A stretch of DNA of 64,000 nt from Actinomycetota bacterium (GTDB lineage Bacteria > Actinomycetota > Thermoleophilia > RBG-16-64-13): positions 61,961-125,960 of the forward strand of contig JAHJSA010000055.1 of the NCBI GenBank assembly GCA_018830645.1, written 5' to 3'. The translations under genes and the position numbers were made by a program. The notes under the pieces are model-generated. The model was not told the origin of the DNA. It did no database searches and saw only the letters and a list, made by a program, of their open reading frames with translations. Of this stretch, positions 24,273 to 32,674 are shown in pieces (position 1 is the stretch's first letter; every line of letters begins with the position of its first letter).

Positions 24273-26482
24273 GTCGCTTCTCGCGCGGGCTCGGTCCGGC
24301 CCGGGCTCTGCGCACGCGGGTGCCGATGCCCAAGGCGCAGCCCGCGGTCCACGGCGCCGTCCGCGCACCTTCCCCCGGTGGAGTCTCCGTCGCCCCCCGG
24401 CCTCAGGTCGGCGTCGCCGTAGGGGTTTCGGTGTTCGCGGGCCCGACCGCGGGCCCGGCGGTCTCAGTGGCGCTGAGGGATCCGCCGAGTCGGAGGGTCA
24501 CGGCCGCGGTGCGCAGACAGGGCGCATCGGGGGCCGGGTACCCGCGCGCCCTCGTCGCGGCCGGTGCAACCGGCGGCGCGGCGGAAGAGGCGCCTGGTGG
24601 CACGCCCGGGGGTGCCGAGACCGGCCCTTCCTTGCGAGACCGTCTCCGCGCGGTGCTGGCGCCGCCCCTCGTCGCGCTGCTGCCTCGCCCCGGATCGATA
24701 CTCGAGTGGCCCGGCTCGCTCCGCCCCTTCCAGCTCGACGGAGTCGGGGTGCTGCTCACGCAGCCGGAGGTGCTTCTCGCCGACGACATGGGCCTGGGCA
24801 AGACGGTGCAGGCCATCGCGGCGCTCCGCATCCTGATCCATCGCAGCGAAGTGGAATCGGCGTTGGTGGTGGCGCCCGCCAGTCTGATCCACCAGTGGCG
24901 TCAGGAGCTCGGCCGCTGGGCGCCCGAACTACGGGTCAGCACCGTCACGGGCACACCGGAGCAGCGCCCCTTTGCCTGGTCTGTGCCCGCGCACGTCTTC
25001 CTGGTCACGTACGAGACACTCCGCTCCGATCTCGGCCCTCACCCAAGCTCGGGGCCGCGCCGCAGGACATGGGGCGTCGTTGTCCTCGACGAAGCCCAGA
25101 AGATCAAGAACCGCACGACCGGTGTGAGCACTTCCTGCAAGATGCTGCCCCGCCGACGCTCCTGGGCGCTCACCGGGACGCCCCTCGAGAACAAGGTGGA
25201 CGATCTCGTCTCGATCCTCGAGTTCCTGCAGCCGAATCCCCACGGCGAGACGGTGGCGCCGCTCCATTACGACTCGGCGCTCGCCGACCGTCACCGCCGG
25301 CTGCAGCTTCGGCGGCGCAAGGCGGACGTCCTGGCGGAGCTCCCCCCCAAGACGGTGAACCGCGTGCTCCTGGACCTCCCCGACGAGCAGATGCGGAGCT
25401 ACCGCCGCGCCGAGGAGGACGGGGTCGTGGAGCTGCGACGGCGGGGCGAAACGATCCGGCTCACCCACGTTCTGCAGCTGATCACCCGTCTCAAGCAGAT
25501 CTGCAACTTCTGCCCGGAGACCGGCGTCTCGGCGAAACTCAACGACCTCCTTTCACGGCTCGAAGTGCTGTCCGAGGAGGATCACAAGGTCCTGGTCTTC
25601 TGCCAGTACACGGACGACGTGTTCGGGGTGCGGGCGATCGAACGTGGCGCCGGCCGCTACAACCCGCTCACCTTCACCGGCGACCTGTCCCAGGAGGAGC
25701 GGAGGGAGCGCATCGCCCGGTTCAAGAAAGACAACCGGCATCGTGCGCTCATTCTCTCCCTCCGAGCGGGCGGCCAGGGCCTGAACCTGCAGGAGGCGTC
25801 GTATGTGGTGCACTTCGACCGCTGGTGGAACCCGGCCACAGAGCGGCAGGCGGAAGACCGGAGCCATCGCATGGGCCAGACGATGCCGGTGACCGTGTAC
25901 ACCTACACCTGCGCCGGCACCATCGAGGAGCGCATCGCCGACCTCCTGCAGGAGAAGCAGAAGCTCTTCGACATCCTCATCGACGACGTGAGCCTCGAGC
26001 TCGACCGCCTGCTGACCGCGGAGGACCTCTTCGGCCTCTTCGGCCTCGTACCGCCGCCATCCACGGTGGACGCGGCCACCCGCGGCTCCCGGAACTTCGC
26101 GGAACTCACCGGCCGAGAGTTCGAAGAGCACGTGGCCCAGGTGTTCCGGCGCCTCGGCTTCTCTGTCCAGTTGACCCAAGCTTCGCGCGACCGCGGCGTG
26201 GACGTGATCGCCCGCCGCACGGATGTGGTGGGGATCGAGACCACGTTGTTCGTGCAGTGCAAGAACCACGCCGCTCCGGTGGGAGTGGAAACGGTGCGAG
26301 CCCTCATCGGCTCCGTGCCCGCGTCCGATCCCGGAGCGCGGGCGGTGTTGATCTGTCCCGCGGGCTTCTCCGCGGACGCGGCGGCTCTGGCCGCGGAGCG
26401 GGGCGTTCAGCTGGTCGGCGAGAAGGCGCTCCGCGCGTTGGCGTACCGGGGCGCCGGGGAGTCCCGCGACGTCGGCCCCTGA
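24269..26482 (+). CDS. SNF2 helicase fused to an Mrr-like restriction nuclease
   Basis: A 737-residue fusion. After a low-complexity leader (about 120 residues) comes a complete SNF2 motor: LADDMGLGKTVQAIAALRIL (motif I), VVVLDEAQKIKN (II), WALTGTPLENK (III), LSLRAGGQGLNLQEASYVVH (V) and RQAEDRSHRMGQ (VI). From about residue 610 an Mrr-type nuclease follows: FEEHVAQVFRRLGFSVQLTQ, ASRDRGVDVIARR and LFVQCKNHA, giving the D...Q-x-K catalytic set. The protein should translocate on DNA and cut it, as in restriction or other anti-invader systems. It is last in the operon and starts with a GTGA overlap. Confidence 0.85.
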   Translation: MSRFSRGLGPARALRTRVPMPKAQPAVHGAVRAPSPGGVSVAPRPQVGVAVGVSVFAGPTAGPAVSVALRDPPSRRVTAAVRRQGASGAGYPRALVAAGATGGAAEEAPGGTPGGAETGPSLRDRLRAVLAPPLVALLPRPGSILEWPGSLRPFQLDGVGVLLTQPEVLLADDMGLGKTVQAIAALRILIHRSEVESALVVAPASLIHQWRQELGRWAPELRVSTVTGTPEQRPFAWSVPAHVFLVTYETLRSDLGPHPSSGPRRRTWGVVVLDEAQKIKNRTTGVSTSCKMLPRRRSWALTGTPLENKVDDLVSILEFLQPNPHGETVAPLHYDSALADRHRRLQLRRRKADVLAELPPKTVNRVLLDLPDEQMRSYRRAEEDGVVELRRRGETIRLTHVLQLITRLKQICNFCPETGVSAKLNDLLSRLEVLSEEDHKVLVFCQYTDDVFGVRAIERGAGRYNPLTFTGDLSQEERRERIARFKKDNRHRALILSLRAGGQGLNLQEASYVVHFDRWWNPATERQAEDRSHRMGQTMPVTVYTYTCAGTIEERIADLLQEKQKLFDILIDDVSLELDRLLTAEDLFGLFGLVPPPSTVDAATRGSRNFAELTGREFEEHVAQVFRRLGFSVQLTQASRDRGVDVIARRTDVVGIETTLFVQCKNHAAPVGVETVRALIGSVPASDPGARAVLICPAGFSADAAALAAERGVQLVGEKALRALAYRGAGESRDVGP

Positions 26483-26640
26483 GGCCGGACCGCCGAGACT
26501 CGCGCTGCGGAAGTTCGACGCCCGGGCTTGCGAATGAGTGGGCTCCGGAAGGCCAAGCAGGTCGGCCCACGAACACCCGGCACGTGGTGCTAGACTCGCG
26601 CCCAGACCACACACGCACACCCAGCACGGGGGGCAGCTTC

Positions 26641-27429
26641 ATGGAGATCAGGCTGACGGCCAACGGACAGGACGCACTCGCCACGAAGGTCTTCTTCTGC
26701 GACGAACCGGGGTTCGAGGTCGCCTCGGTGATCGTCATGGGTGCGACCGACGCCGTGCTCATCGACGCCCAGTGGACGCTGTCGAACGCCCACCCCGATC
26801 ACTACTTCGGGGTCGGCACGATCGCCGAGGCCTTCCCCGAGGCCCGGGTGCTGGCGATGCCCGAGGACGCCGACATGATCAACCGGCAGTTCTTCGGCAA
26901 GGCGGAGATCTGGGAGGCGGTGATCGGCCCCCACAACGTCTGCCGGAAGACCGTCAAGGTGGAGGCCCTCCACGAGGACCACCTGGAACTCGAAGGCCAT
27001 CGCCTCGAGATCCTGCCGAAGGTCATGGGCGACATGCGCTACAACAGTCTGGTGTGGATCCCGTCGATCAAGACCCTGTATGCGAGCGACGTGCTCTTCA
27101 ACCAAGCGCACCCCTTCACGTGCGAGGTCACGGCCGAGGAGCGCCGGCAGTGGATCGCCGCGATCGACGCCATCGAGACCATGGGCGCCGAGGTGATCAT
27201 CCCCGGCCACCAGAAGCCCGGCATGCAGTTCGACCGTAGTTCGCTCGACTTCACCAGGGCGTACCTCATCGCCACCGAGGAGGAGCTGGCGCGCACGGAC
27301 GACGTCGCCGGCTTCTACTACGCGATGGCCGAACGGTTCCCAAGGGCCGATCTGCTCCACCTGAGCAACGAGATGAACGCGAACGTGTTCAAGGGGGGCA
27401 GGGACTGGCACTGGCGGGAGGAGGAGTAG
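26641..27429 (+). CDS. MBL-fold metallo-hydrolase
   Basis: A 262-residue metallo-beta-lactamase-fold protein. The metal motif reads SNAHPDHYFG: the H-x-D-H part is present, but the first histidine of H-x-H-x-D-H is asparagine. Later ligands are plausible in YASDVLFNQAHPF and EVIIPGHQKP. Such variants act as hydrolases with one altered metal site or on atypical substrates. The start was chosen at ATG 26641, after GGGGGGCAGC. It ends ten bases from the convergent corrinoid methyltransferase gene and resembles the lactonase-like enzyme of that cluster only in fold. Confidence 0.75.
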   Translation: MEIRLTANGQDALATKVFFCDEPGFEVASVIVMGATDAVLIDAQWTLSNAHPDHYFGVGTIAEAFPEARVLAMPEDADMINRQFFGKAEIWEAVIGPHNVCRKTVKVEALHEDHLELEGHRLEILPKVMGDMRYNSLVWIPSIKTLYASDVLFNQAHPFTCEVTAEERRQWIAAIDAIETMGAEVIIPGHQKPGMQFDRSSLDFTRAYLIATEEELARTDDVAGFYYAMAERFPRADLLHLSNEMNANVFKGGRDWHWREEE

Positions 27430-27439
27430 GGTAGGCCTT

Positions 27440-29287
27440 CTACCCGGCCTCGCGCGGATAGGCGCCGAACTCGAGACCGGCCCTCACCATGGCCAGGTAA
27501 TTCTCACTCCGAATGCCCGGGTGCAATGAGTTGGATGAGGCCAGGACAAACCCGCCACCGGGCGCCGCTATCTCGAGAGTCCGCCGCACCACCCGCTCCA
27601 CCTCTTCCTCGTCGGCGAAGCACAGGAGATCTCGACAGTCGATGTTGCCGATGAGGCTGATGCGGTCACCGAGAGTGCGCTTGGCCTCGCCGATGTCCAT
27701 ACACTGCGGCTGGATCGGGTTGTATCCGTCGAACCCCATCTCCACGACGTCCTCCATGAACGGCCACATGACGCCGTCGCTGTGCTTGACGATCGGAAGC
27801 CCGCACTCGTGGGCGACCGCCACGACCTCCTCGTAGGACGGCCGCACATAGCGCCGGAAATGGTCGAGAGAGAAGAAGGTGGTGAGCTCGCCGGCCAGGT
27901 CGCCGGCCATCATGAGCACGTCGGCCCCCGCTTCGGCCGCTCCCCTGATGGTGGCGGCCGTCACCTCAGTGGCCTCCCGAGCCAACGCATGGACGAGCTC
28001 GGGCCGCTTCACGTAGTCCACCAGGAGCTTCTGCATGCCGCCCCGAGCCAGCCACGAGAGCTTGAAGGTGTCGAGGAAGTAGAAGACCAGGGGGCGGTCA
28101 GGCCCCAGGAGGCCCCGAACGAACCGAACGGATTCGAAATCATCCGCCGTAATGCGCGAGGCCATGGCGAGGCCGGGAACGTCACCCAGTCCGGTGACCG
28201 GTCCCTCGGCAAGAACCGGCTCCCCGTGTTCGTTCAAGCGGTACAGGTTGCCGTAGCGGTCGCGCACCATGCCCGGACCGACCTCCACGAACCCCGGAGG
28301 CATGACCACACCGAACCCGTCGATGCCGAGAGCCAAGGCCAAACGGACGGCCAGCTCCTCGCGTGGGAAGGGCGACTCCCGTCCAGGAACATCTACGCCC
28401 GCCATATCGGCCAGTCTGACCATCGGCTCCCAATCGATGACGTCCATGATGGGCACCCGGTCGGGAATGCCACCCCTCAGCGCGGTTACCAGACGCTCTC
28501 TGGCAGTCATGCGGCCGGCAACGGGCTGAGGCAGACGTGGCTCGGGCGCCACCTTCGACGATCCGCGCACCACCTCCGCCTCCTCGGGCCGCTGCGCCAC
28601 CGCGGTCGGACCCGAGGCCTCAATGAGACGAGCCGCCTCAGCCACGGCCGCCACGCAGTCCTCGGCGTAGCCGTCGGCACCGACGGACACCGCCAGAGAT
28701 TCGGTCACCGGCGCGCCGCCCACCAGCACGCGCACCTGCTCCCGCGCTCCGGCATCACTCAATCCGGTGATGACCTTCCGGAACTCCCCGATCGTGTTCG
28801 ACAGCAGTGTGGAGAGCGCCACGATCCCAGTCTGCCCCTCTCGAGCGGCTTGGAGAAACCGAGCGGCGTCGACGTCCACGCCCAAGTCGACGACCTCGAA
28901 GCCGTGGCCGCGCAGGAGGAGCGTGACGAGGTTCTTTCCGATATCGTGGAGATCGCCGGCGACGGTGCCGATCACCACCCGACCCCGCGTCGGCGCCGAT
29001 TCTGCCAGCAGCCTCGGCTCGAGCAGAGCGGCCGCCTCAGTGAAGACCTCGCCGGCAATGAGGACTTCAGGCAAGAACACCTGCCCGGCGGCGAAGCGCT
29101 CGCCCAGCGACCGGAACCCGGCGACGAGGCCGTCGTTCAGCAACTCCTGGGCCGAGATCCCCTTCTCAAGAGCCTCGCGGACCAGATCGAGCGTCTGGTC
29201 GCCATCCCCCGCCTCCATGAAGTCCGCGACGGCGCGCAGCGTGGTTTCGTGTCCCATCGGATTCCCCTCTGCGTCGGTTCGACTCAT
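27440..29287 (-). CDS. Corrinoid-binding protein fused to a URO-D-type methyltransferase
   Basis: A fusion of about 615 residues. The N-terminal half is a cobalamin-binding methyltransferase corrinoid protein: a helical cap (ELLNDGLVAGFRSLGERFAA, GQVFLPEVLIAGEVF), then TVAGDLHDIGKNLVTLLLRG with the D-x-H-x-x-G cobalt ligand motif. The C-terminal half (from about residue 255) is a uroporphyrinogen-decarboxylase-like domain of the MtaA/MtbA family, with GLPIVKHSDGVMWPFMEDVV and LIGNIDCRDLLCF. Corrinoid protein and methyltransferase are usually separate genes. The ATG at 29287 overlaps the thiolase stop as ATGA; an in-frame ATG at 29257 has a better ribosome site (AGGGGA). It is the last gene of the catabolic operon. 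Confidence 0.8.
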   Translation of the reverse strand: MSRTDAEGNPMGHETTLRAVADFMEAGDGDQTLDLVREALEKGISAQELLNDGLVAGFRSLGERFAAGQVFLPEVLIAGEVFTEAAALLEPRLLAESAPTRGRVVIGTVAGDLHDIGKNLVTLLLRGHGFEVVDLGVDVDAARFLQAAREGQTGIVALSTLLSNTIGEFRKVITGLSDAGAREQVRVLVGGAPVTESLAVSVGADGYAEDCVAAVAEAARLIEASGPTAVAQRPEEAEVVRGSSKVAPEPRLPQPVAGRMTARERLVTALRGGIPDRVPIMDVIDWEPMVRLADMAGVDVPGRESPFPREELAVRLALALGIDGFGVVMPPGFVEVGPGMVRDRYGNLYRLNEHGEPVLAEGPVTGLGDVPGLAMASRITADDFESVRFVRGLLGPDRPLVFYFLDTFKLSWLARGGMQKLLVDYVKRPELVHALAREATEVTAATIRGAAEAGADVLMMAGDLAGELTTFFSLDHFRRYVRPSYEEVVAVAHECGLPIVKHSDGVMWPFMEDVVEMGFDGYNPIQPQCMDIGEAKRTLGDRISLIGNIDCRDLLCFADEEEVERVVRRTLEIAAPGGGFVLASSNSLHPGIRSENYLAMVRAGLEFGAYPREAG

Positions 29288-30426
29288 ACTCCAAGCACCG
29301 TCACGGCGCACGCCACACCGTCCAGCGCCGCCACCCCGCCGCCAAGTGTGTGGGCGACCCCGATCCGCGCGCCCTCCACCTGACGACGTCCCGCTTCGCC
29401 GCGCAGTTGGTGCGCAAGCTCCACGATCTGCGCCACACCCGTCGCTCCGACCGGGTGCCCCTTGGACAGGAGCCCCCCACTCGGGTTGACGGGGATGCGC
29501 CCGCCCAGCTCGGTCTCCCCTGTCTCGACCAGAGCGCCGCTCCGACCACGCTCGCAGAATCCCAAAGCCTCGCAGGCGACCATCTCTCCGATGGTGAAGG
29601 CATCATGTACTTCGGCCACGCACACATCCTCGGGCGAGATGTCGGCCTGCTCGTACGCCGCGCGCGCGGCGCGCGCGGCTATCTCCGAATACGACATGTC
29701 CCGCACGCGGCGCAACGATGTCCCCGATGCCAGGCCCGTCCCGCGGATCCAAACCGGCCGGGTCGCACTATCGTGGATCAAGTCCTCCGCCACCAGCAAG
29801 ACCGCGGCGGCCCCGTCGCTGTTCGCGCAGCATTGGTAGAGCGTCAGCGGGTCCGCGATCATGCGCGACGTCAATACTTCTTCGACGCTGAACTCGGTCC
29901 GGTACTGGGCCTTCGGGTTCAGGACGCCGTGCTTGTGGTTCTTGACCGATACGAGGGCGAGTTGCTCCCGGGTCGTACCGTGCTCCGCCATGTGGCGCTG
30001 CGCTATGAACGCGTAGCTGGCGGGCATCGTCAGGCCAAGTCTGGTCTCCGACTCGTGACCCCGATCAAGCGTGATGACGCCGTCGAACCGATCGGACAGC
30101 TTCTCCACACCGAAGACGAGCACGACGTCGTGCATGCCGGCCGCAACCCGGAGCCAACCCTCGTGAAGCGCAACCGACCCACTGGCGCAGGCGGCTTCCA
30201 CGTTGACCACCGGGAGTCCTCCGATATCGAGATCCGCCAGTACCCGCTGACCGACCGCCCCGCCACCCAGCGCGTTCCCGCAGTAGGCCGCGCCGATGCG
30301 GTCCTGTTCGAGGCCGGCGTCGTGGAGGGCGGCCAGGATCGCCTCTCTCCCCAGCTCTTCGAGCGAACGCTCCGGCTGCTTGCCGAAGAGCGTCATGCCC
30401 ACACCGGTGACCGCTACGCGCCTCAC
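29284..30426 (-). CDS. Thiolase of the SCP2/lipid-transfer type
   Basis: A 380-residue thiolase-fold enzyme. The nucleophile lies in VNVEAACASGSVALHEG, and the other catalytic segments are VAEVHDAFTIGEMVACEALG, GGLLSKGHPVGATGVAQIVE and VAHTLGGG. In the last motif, histidine with a glycine run replaces the usual C-x-G, as in SCP-x-type thiolases that work with a DUF35 partner. It probably cleaves a 3-ketoacyl-CoA. The start is a GTG overlapping the stop of the DUF35 gene, and its own stop overlaps the next gene, so three genes are translationally coupled. Confidence 0.85.
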   Translation of the reverse strand: MRRVAVTGVGMTLFGKQPERSLEELGREAILAALHDAGLEQDRIGAAYCGNALGGGAVGQRVLADLDIGGLPVVNVEAACASGSVALHEGWLRVAAGMHDVVLVFGVEKLSDRFDGVITLDRGHESETRLGLTMPASYAFIAQRHMAEHGTTREQLALVSVKNHKHGVLNPKAQYRTEFSVEEVLTSRMIADPLTLYQCCANSDGAAAVLLVAEDLIHDSATRPVWIRGTGLASGTSLRRVRDMSYSEIAARAARAAYEQADISPEDVCVAEVHDAFTIGEMVACEALGFCERGRSGALVETGETELGGRIPVNPSGGLLSKGHPVGATGVAQIVELAHQLRGEAGRRQVEGARIGVAHTLGGGVAALDGVACAVTVLGV

Positions 30427-30770
30427 GCGTCGCCATCCTTTCGGGGACGCTCGAAGAACAAGCCTTCGGGCTTGAAGACGGGCACGACACACCTGCCGAT
30501 CTCGGCATCGGCCACAGCTAGCCGCCCGAACGCCCGCGCGCCCGGCTCGAAATCCACGTAGCCGAGGGCATAGGGAGTCGGCACACCTGGGGTGCCCACG
30601 TGCACGACAGTGCAGGTATACACGGTCCCTTCCGTGTCGATCCAGACGAGCTCGTCGGAATCACAGCGGTCGCATACCCCTCCACCACCGTCCGACGGAT
30701 ACTCCAGATGCCCACAGGAAGGGCAGTACGCCGCCGGGGCTCCAGTCGATCGCCCGTCGGAGCCCGTCAC
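30423..30770 (-). CDS. DUF35 zinc-ribbon/OB-fold protein
   Basis: A 115-residue protein of the family that accompanies thiolases. The N-terminal rubredoxin-like zinc ribbon uses AAYCPSCGHLEYP and GVCDRCDSDELV. The OB-fold follows with YTCTVVHVGTPGVPTPYALG, then YVDFEPGARAFGRLA. DUF35 proteins bind acyl-CoA and form complexes with SCP2-type thiolases or HMG-CoA synthases. It is coupled to both neighbours by overlaps (HBD upstream, thiolase downstream), supporting a physical complex with the thiolase. Confidence 0.85.
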   Translation of the reverse strand: MTGSDGRSTGAPAAYCPSCGHLEYPSDGGGGVCDRCDSDELVWIDTEGTVYTCTVVHVGTPGVPTPYALGYVDFEPGARAFGRLAVADAEIGRCVVPVFKPEGLFFERPRKDGDA

Positions 30771-31750
30771 GCGGTTTGCCTCTCTTGATCCCGCACCCGG
30801 CGCACCAGGTCGCGGTCACGCTTCCTGAGCATCTCCTCGATCTTCGCCGGAGGCCATTCGTACATGCCCTTGCCGCTCTTGAGCCCGGTCTCTCCGCCGG
30901 CCACCTTCTCTTTGAGCAACTCGGGCGGCTCGAGGGAGGCGCTCAGGTCCGGGAGGAGGTACTCGGCGACGGCCAGCACGACGTCGAGCCCCACCATGTC
31001 GAACGACTCGAAGGGCCCGATCACCGGCAGCCGGAACCCGAAGCTGTTCTTCACCAAGGTGTCCACGTCTTCGGGAGTCGCGATGCCCTGTTCGACGATG
31101 TTGAAGCATTCCCGCATCATCGCCGTCTGGATCCGATTGCCGACGAACCCCGGCACGTCTTTCCACACCACCACCGGCTTCTTGCCCAACGCCATCATGA
31201 GAGCGCGTGTGGAAGCCACGGTCTCGTCTGACGTTCGCTCCCCCTTGATGACCTCGACGAGAGGCAACACGTGCGCAGGATTGACGAAATGGGTCCCTAT
31301 CACGCGCTCCGGGCACGTGGTCGCCGCCGCGATGGCGGTGATGGGCAGTCCCGACGTGTTCGTCGCCAGAATTGCATGCGGCTCGCACTGCGCCTCGAAG
31401 ACGCGGAAGATCTCATGCTTGACGGCCAGGTCTTCCACGACCGCTTCGACCGCGAAGTCCGCCCCGGCGGCCCCCGCGATCAGGTCGGTGCCCCCCTGGA
31501 TGCGCGCCTGGATCACCTCGGCATCGCCCGGGTCGACCATGTCCATCTCGACGAGCAGGGCGAGATTCGTCCGGATCCGCTCAGCCACGCGTGCGAGGAC
31601 CGCCTCGTCCACGTCGACGAGCGAGACCTCCCGGCCGCTCTGCGCGAACACCTGCGCGATTCCCAGCCCCATGGTGCCGGCGCCGACGACCACAACGCGC
31701 TTCACCATCTCGGGCGCCATCACTCCATTCGCGACCGAACTCATGGTCAC
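30767..31750 (-). CDS. 3-hydroxyacyl-CoA dehydrogenase (HbdA/FadB-N type)
   Basis: A 327-residue NAD-dependent dehydrogenase. The Rossmann motif VVVVGAGTMGLGIAQVFAQS is followed by the acidic VDVDEA. The catalytic dyad region is ERVIGTHFVNPAHVLPLVEV, with the later asparagine in GFVGNRIQTAMMREC. The C-terminal dimer domain has VIGPFESFDMVGLDVV and ETGLKSGKGMYEWP. It oxidises an (S)-3-hydroxyacyl-CoA to the 3-keto form for the downstream thiolase. A GTG at 31750 overlaps the BKACE stop; the ATG at 31744 is an equally good start. Confidence 0.9.
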   Translation of the reverse strand: MTMSSVANGVMAPEMVKRVVVVGAGTMGLGIAQVFAQSGREVSLVDVDEAVLARVAERIRTNLALLVEMDMVDPGDAEVIQARIQGGTDLIAGAAGADFAVEAVVEDLAVKHEIFRVFEAQCEPHAILATNTSGLPITAIAAATTCPERVIGTHFVNPAHVLPLVEVIKGERTSDETVASTRALMMALGKKPVVVWKDVPGFVGNRIQTAMMRECFNIVEQGIATPEDVDTLVKNSFGFRLPVIGPFESFDMVGLDVVLAVAEYLLPDLSASLEPPELLKEKVAGGETGLKSGKGMYEWPPAKIEEMLRKRDRDLVRRVRDQERQTA

Positions 31751-32670
31751 CGATCCCCGTTGGTCAGGCCGAGGATGACCCTGGCCTCATCCGGCGTGGC
31801 TACCTCACGTCCCGCGTCTTTGGCCATCCTCATGACCTTGTCCACGAATTCCACATTGCTCTTCGCCAGCACTTTCCGCTCGATGAAGATGTTGTCTTCC
31901 ATGCCGACTCTCGCGTGTCCCCCGAGCATGATCGCCAACGGAACAGTGGTGTTGTAGTTCAATCCCGCGCCGATTATCGACCACTGGTAGTTCTCCCTGC
32001 CGAGCAACCTGTCCGCCGTGTTCCTCATATGCAGGATGTCTTCAGGAACAGAACCCACGGTGCCAAGACCCCCCGTGACGAACTGCAGAAGCACGCGTCC
32101 GTGGATCAGGCCTTTGCGTACGAAGTGCGCGACGTTGTAGATGTGGCTGAGGTCGTAGCACTCGCATTCATACTTCGTTCCGGCCTCGTTCATGGCATCG
32201 AGGAAGATCGCGACCGAATCGAACGTATTCTGCTGAATAGAGCCTGACAGGATCTTCAGATACTCCCTCTCCCACGGGTACTTGAACTCCGCATCCTCAT
32301 ACCTGCGCAGCGCCCCCTCGAGGCTCAAGCACACCGGACCCATGTTCAAGGAGGCGACTTCGGGCTTCAGTGCCGGTACCACCTGCACTCGCTCCTCGGG
32401 GGTCATCCCGGCCCCGCCCCCGGTCGTGATCCCGATGATCACATCGCTGCGCGACTCGATCCTGGCGATGATGTCCCGATACACGTCCGGATCGGACGTC
32501 GGTCGGCCGTCATCCGGGTTGCGCGCGTGGATGTGCACCATCGCGCACCCGGCCTCCCCGGCCCGCACGGCCTCGTCCGCGATGTCCTGCGGCGTCAGTG
32601 GGAGGTACGGCGTCTGGGTAGGGACCGTCAGACTGCCGGTGGGTGCGCACGTTATGATCAGCTTCTCCAT
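31747..32670 (-). CDS. 3-keto-5-aminohexanoate cleavage enzyme family (BKACE)
   Basis: A 307-residue BKACE protein. Zinc ligands lie in AMVHIHARNPDDGRPTSD (H46 and H48), with later contacts in VMLGGHARVGMEDN; GITTGGGAGMTPEERV carries the family loop. BKACEs condense a beta-keto acid with acetyl-CoA to give acetoacetate and a new CoA thioester, feeding substrates such as 3-keto-5-aminohexanoate or dehydrocarnitine into beta-oxidation. Within this operon it would make the thioester used by the dehydrogenase and thiolase, but the natural keto acid is unknown. It overlaps the downstream gene. Confidence 0.88.
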   Translation of the reverse strand: MEKLIITCAPTGSLTVPTQTPYLPLTPQDIADEAVRAGEAGCAMVHIHARNPDDGRPTSDPDVYRDIIARIESRSDVIIGITTGGGAGMTPEERVQVVPALKPEVASLNMGPVCLSLEGALRRYEDAEFKYPWEREYLKILSGSIQQNTFDSVAIFLDAMNEAGTKYECECYDLSHIYNVAHFVRKGLIHGRVLLQFVTGGLGTVGSVPEDILHMRNTADRLLGRENYQWSIIGAGLNYNTTVPLAIMLGGHARVGMEDNIFIERKVLAKSNVEFVDKVMRMAKDAGREVATPDEARVILGLTNGDR

Positions 32671-32674
32671 GTTC

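Noticed and set aside
24706..26640. Extension of the MBL gene far upstream through the SNF2 gene
   Set aside because: The upstream part is the SNF2 gene in another frame; MBL similarity begins at the ATG at 26641, which has its own ribosome site.
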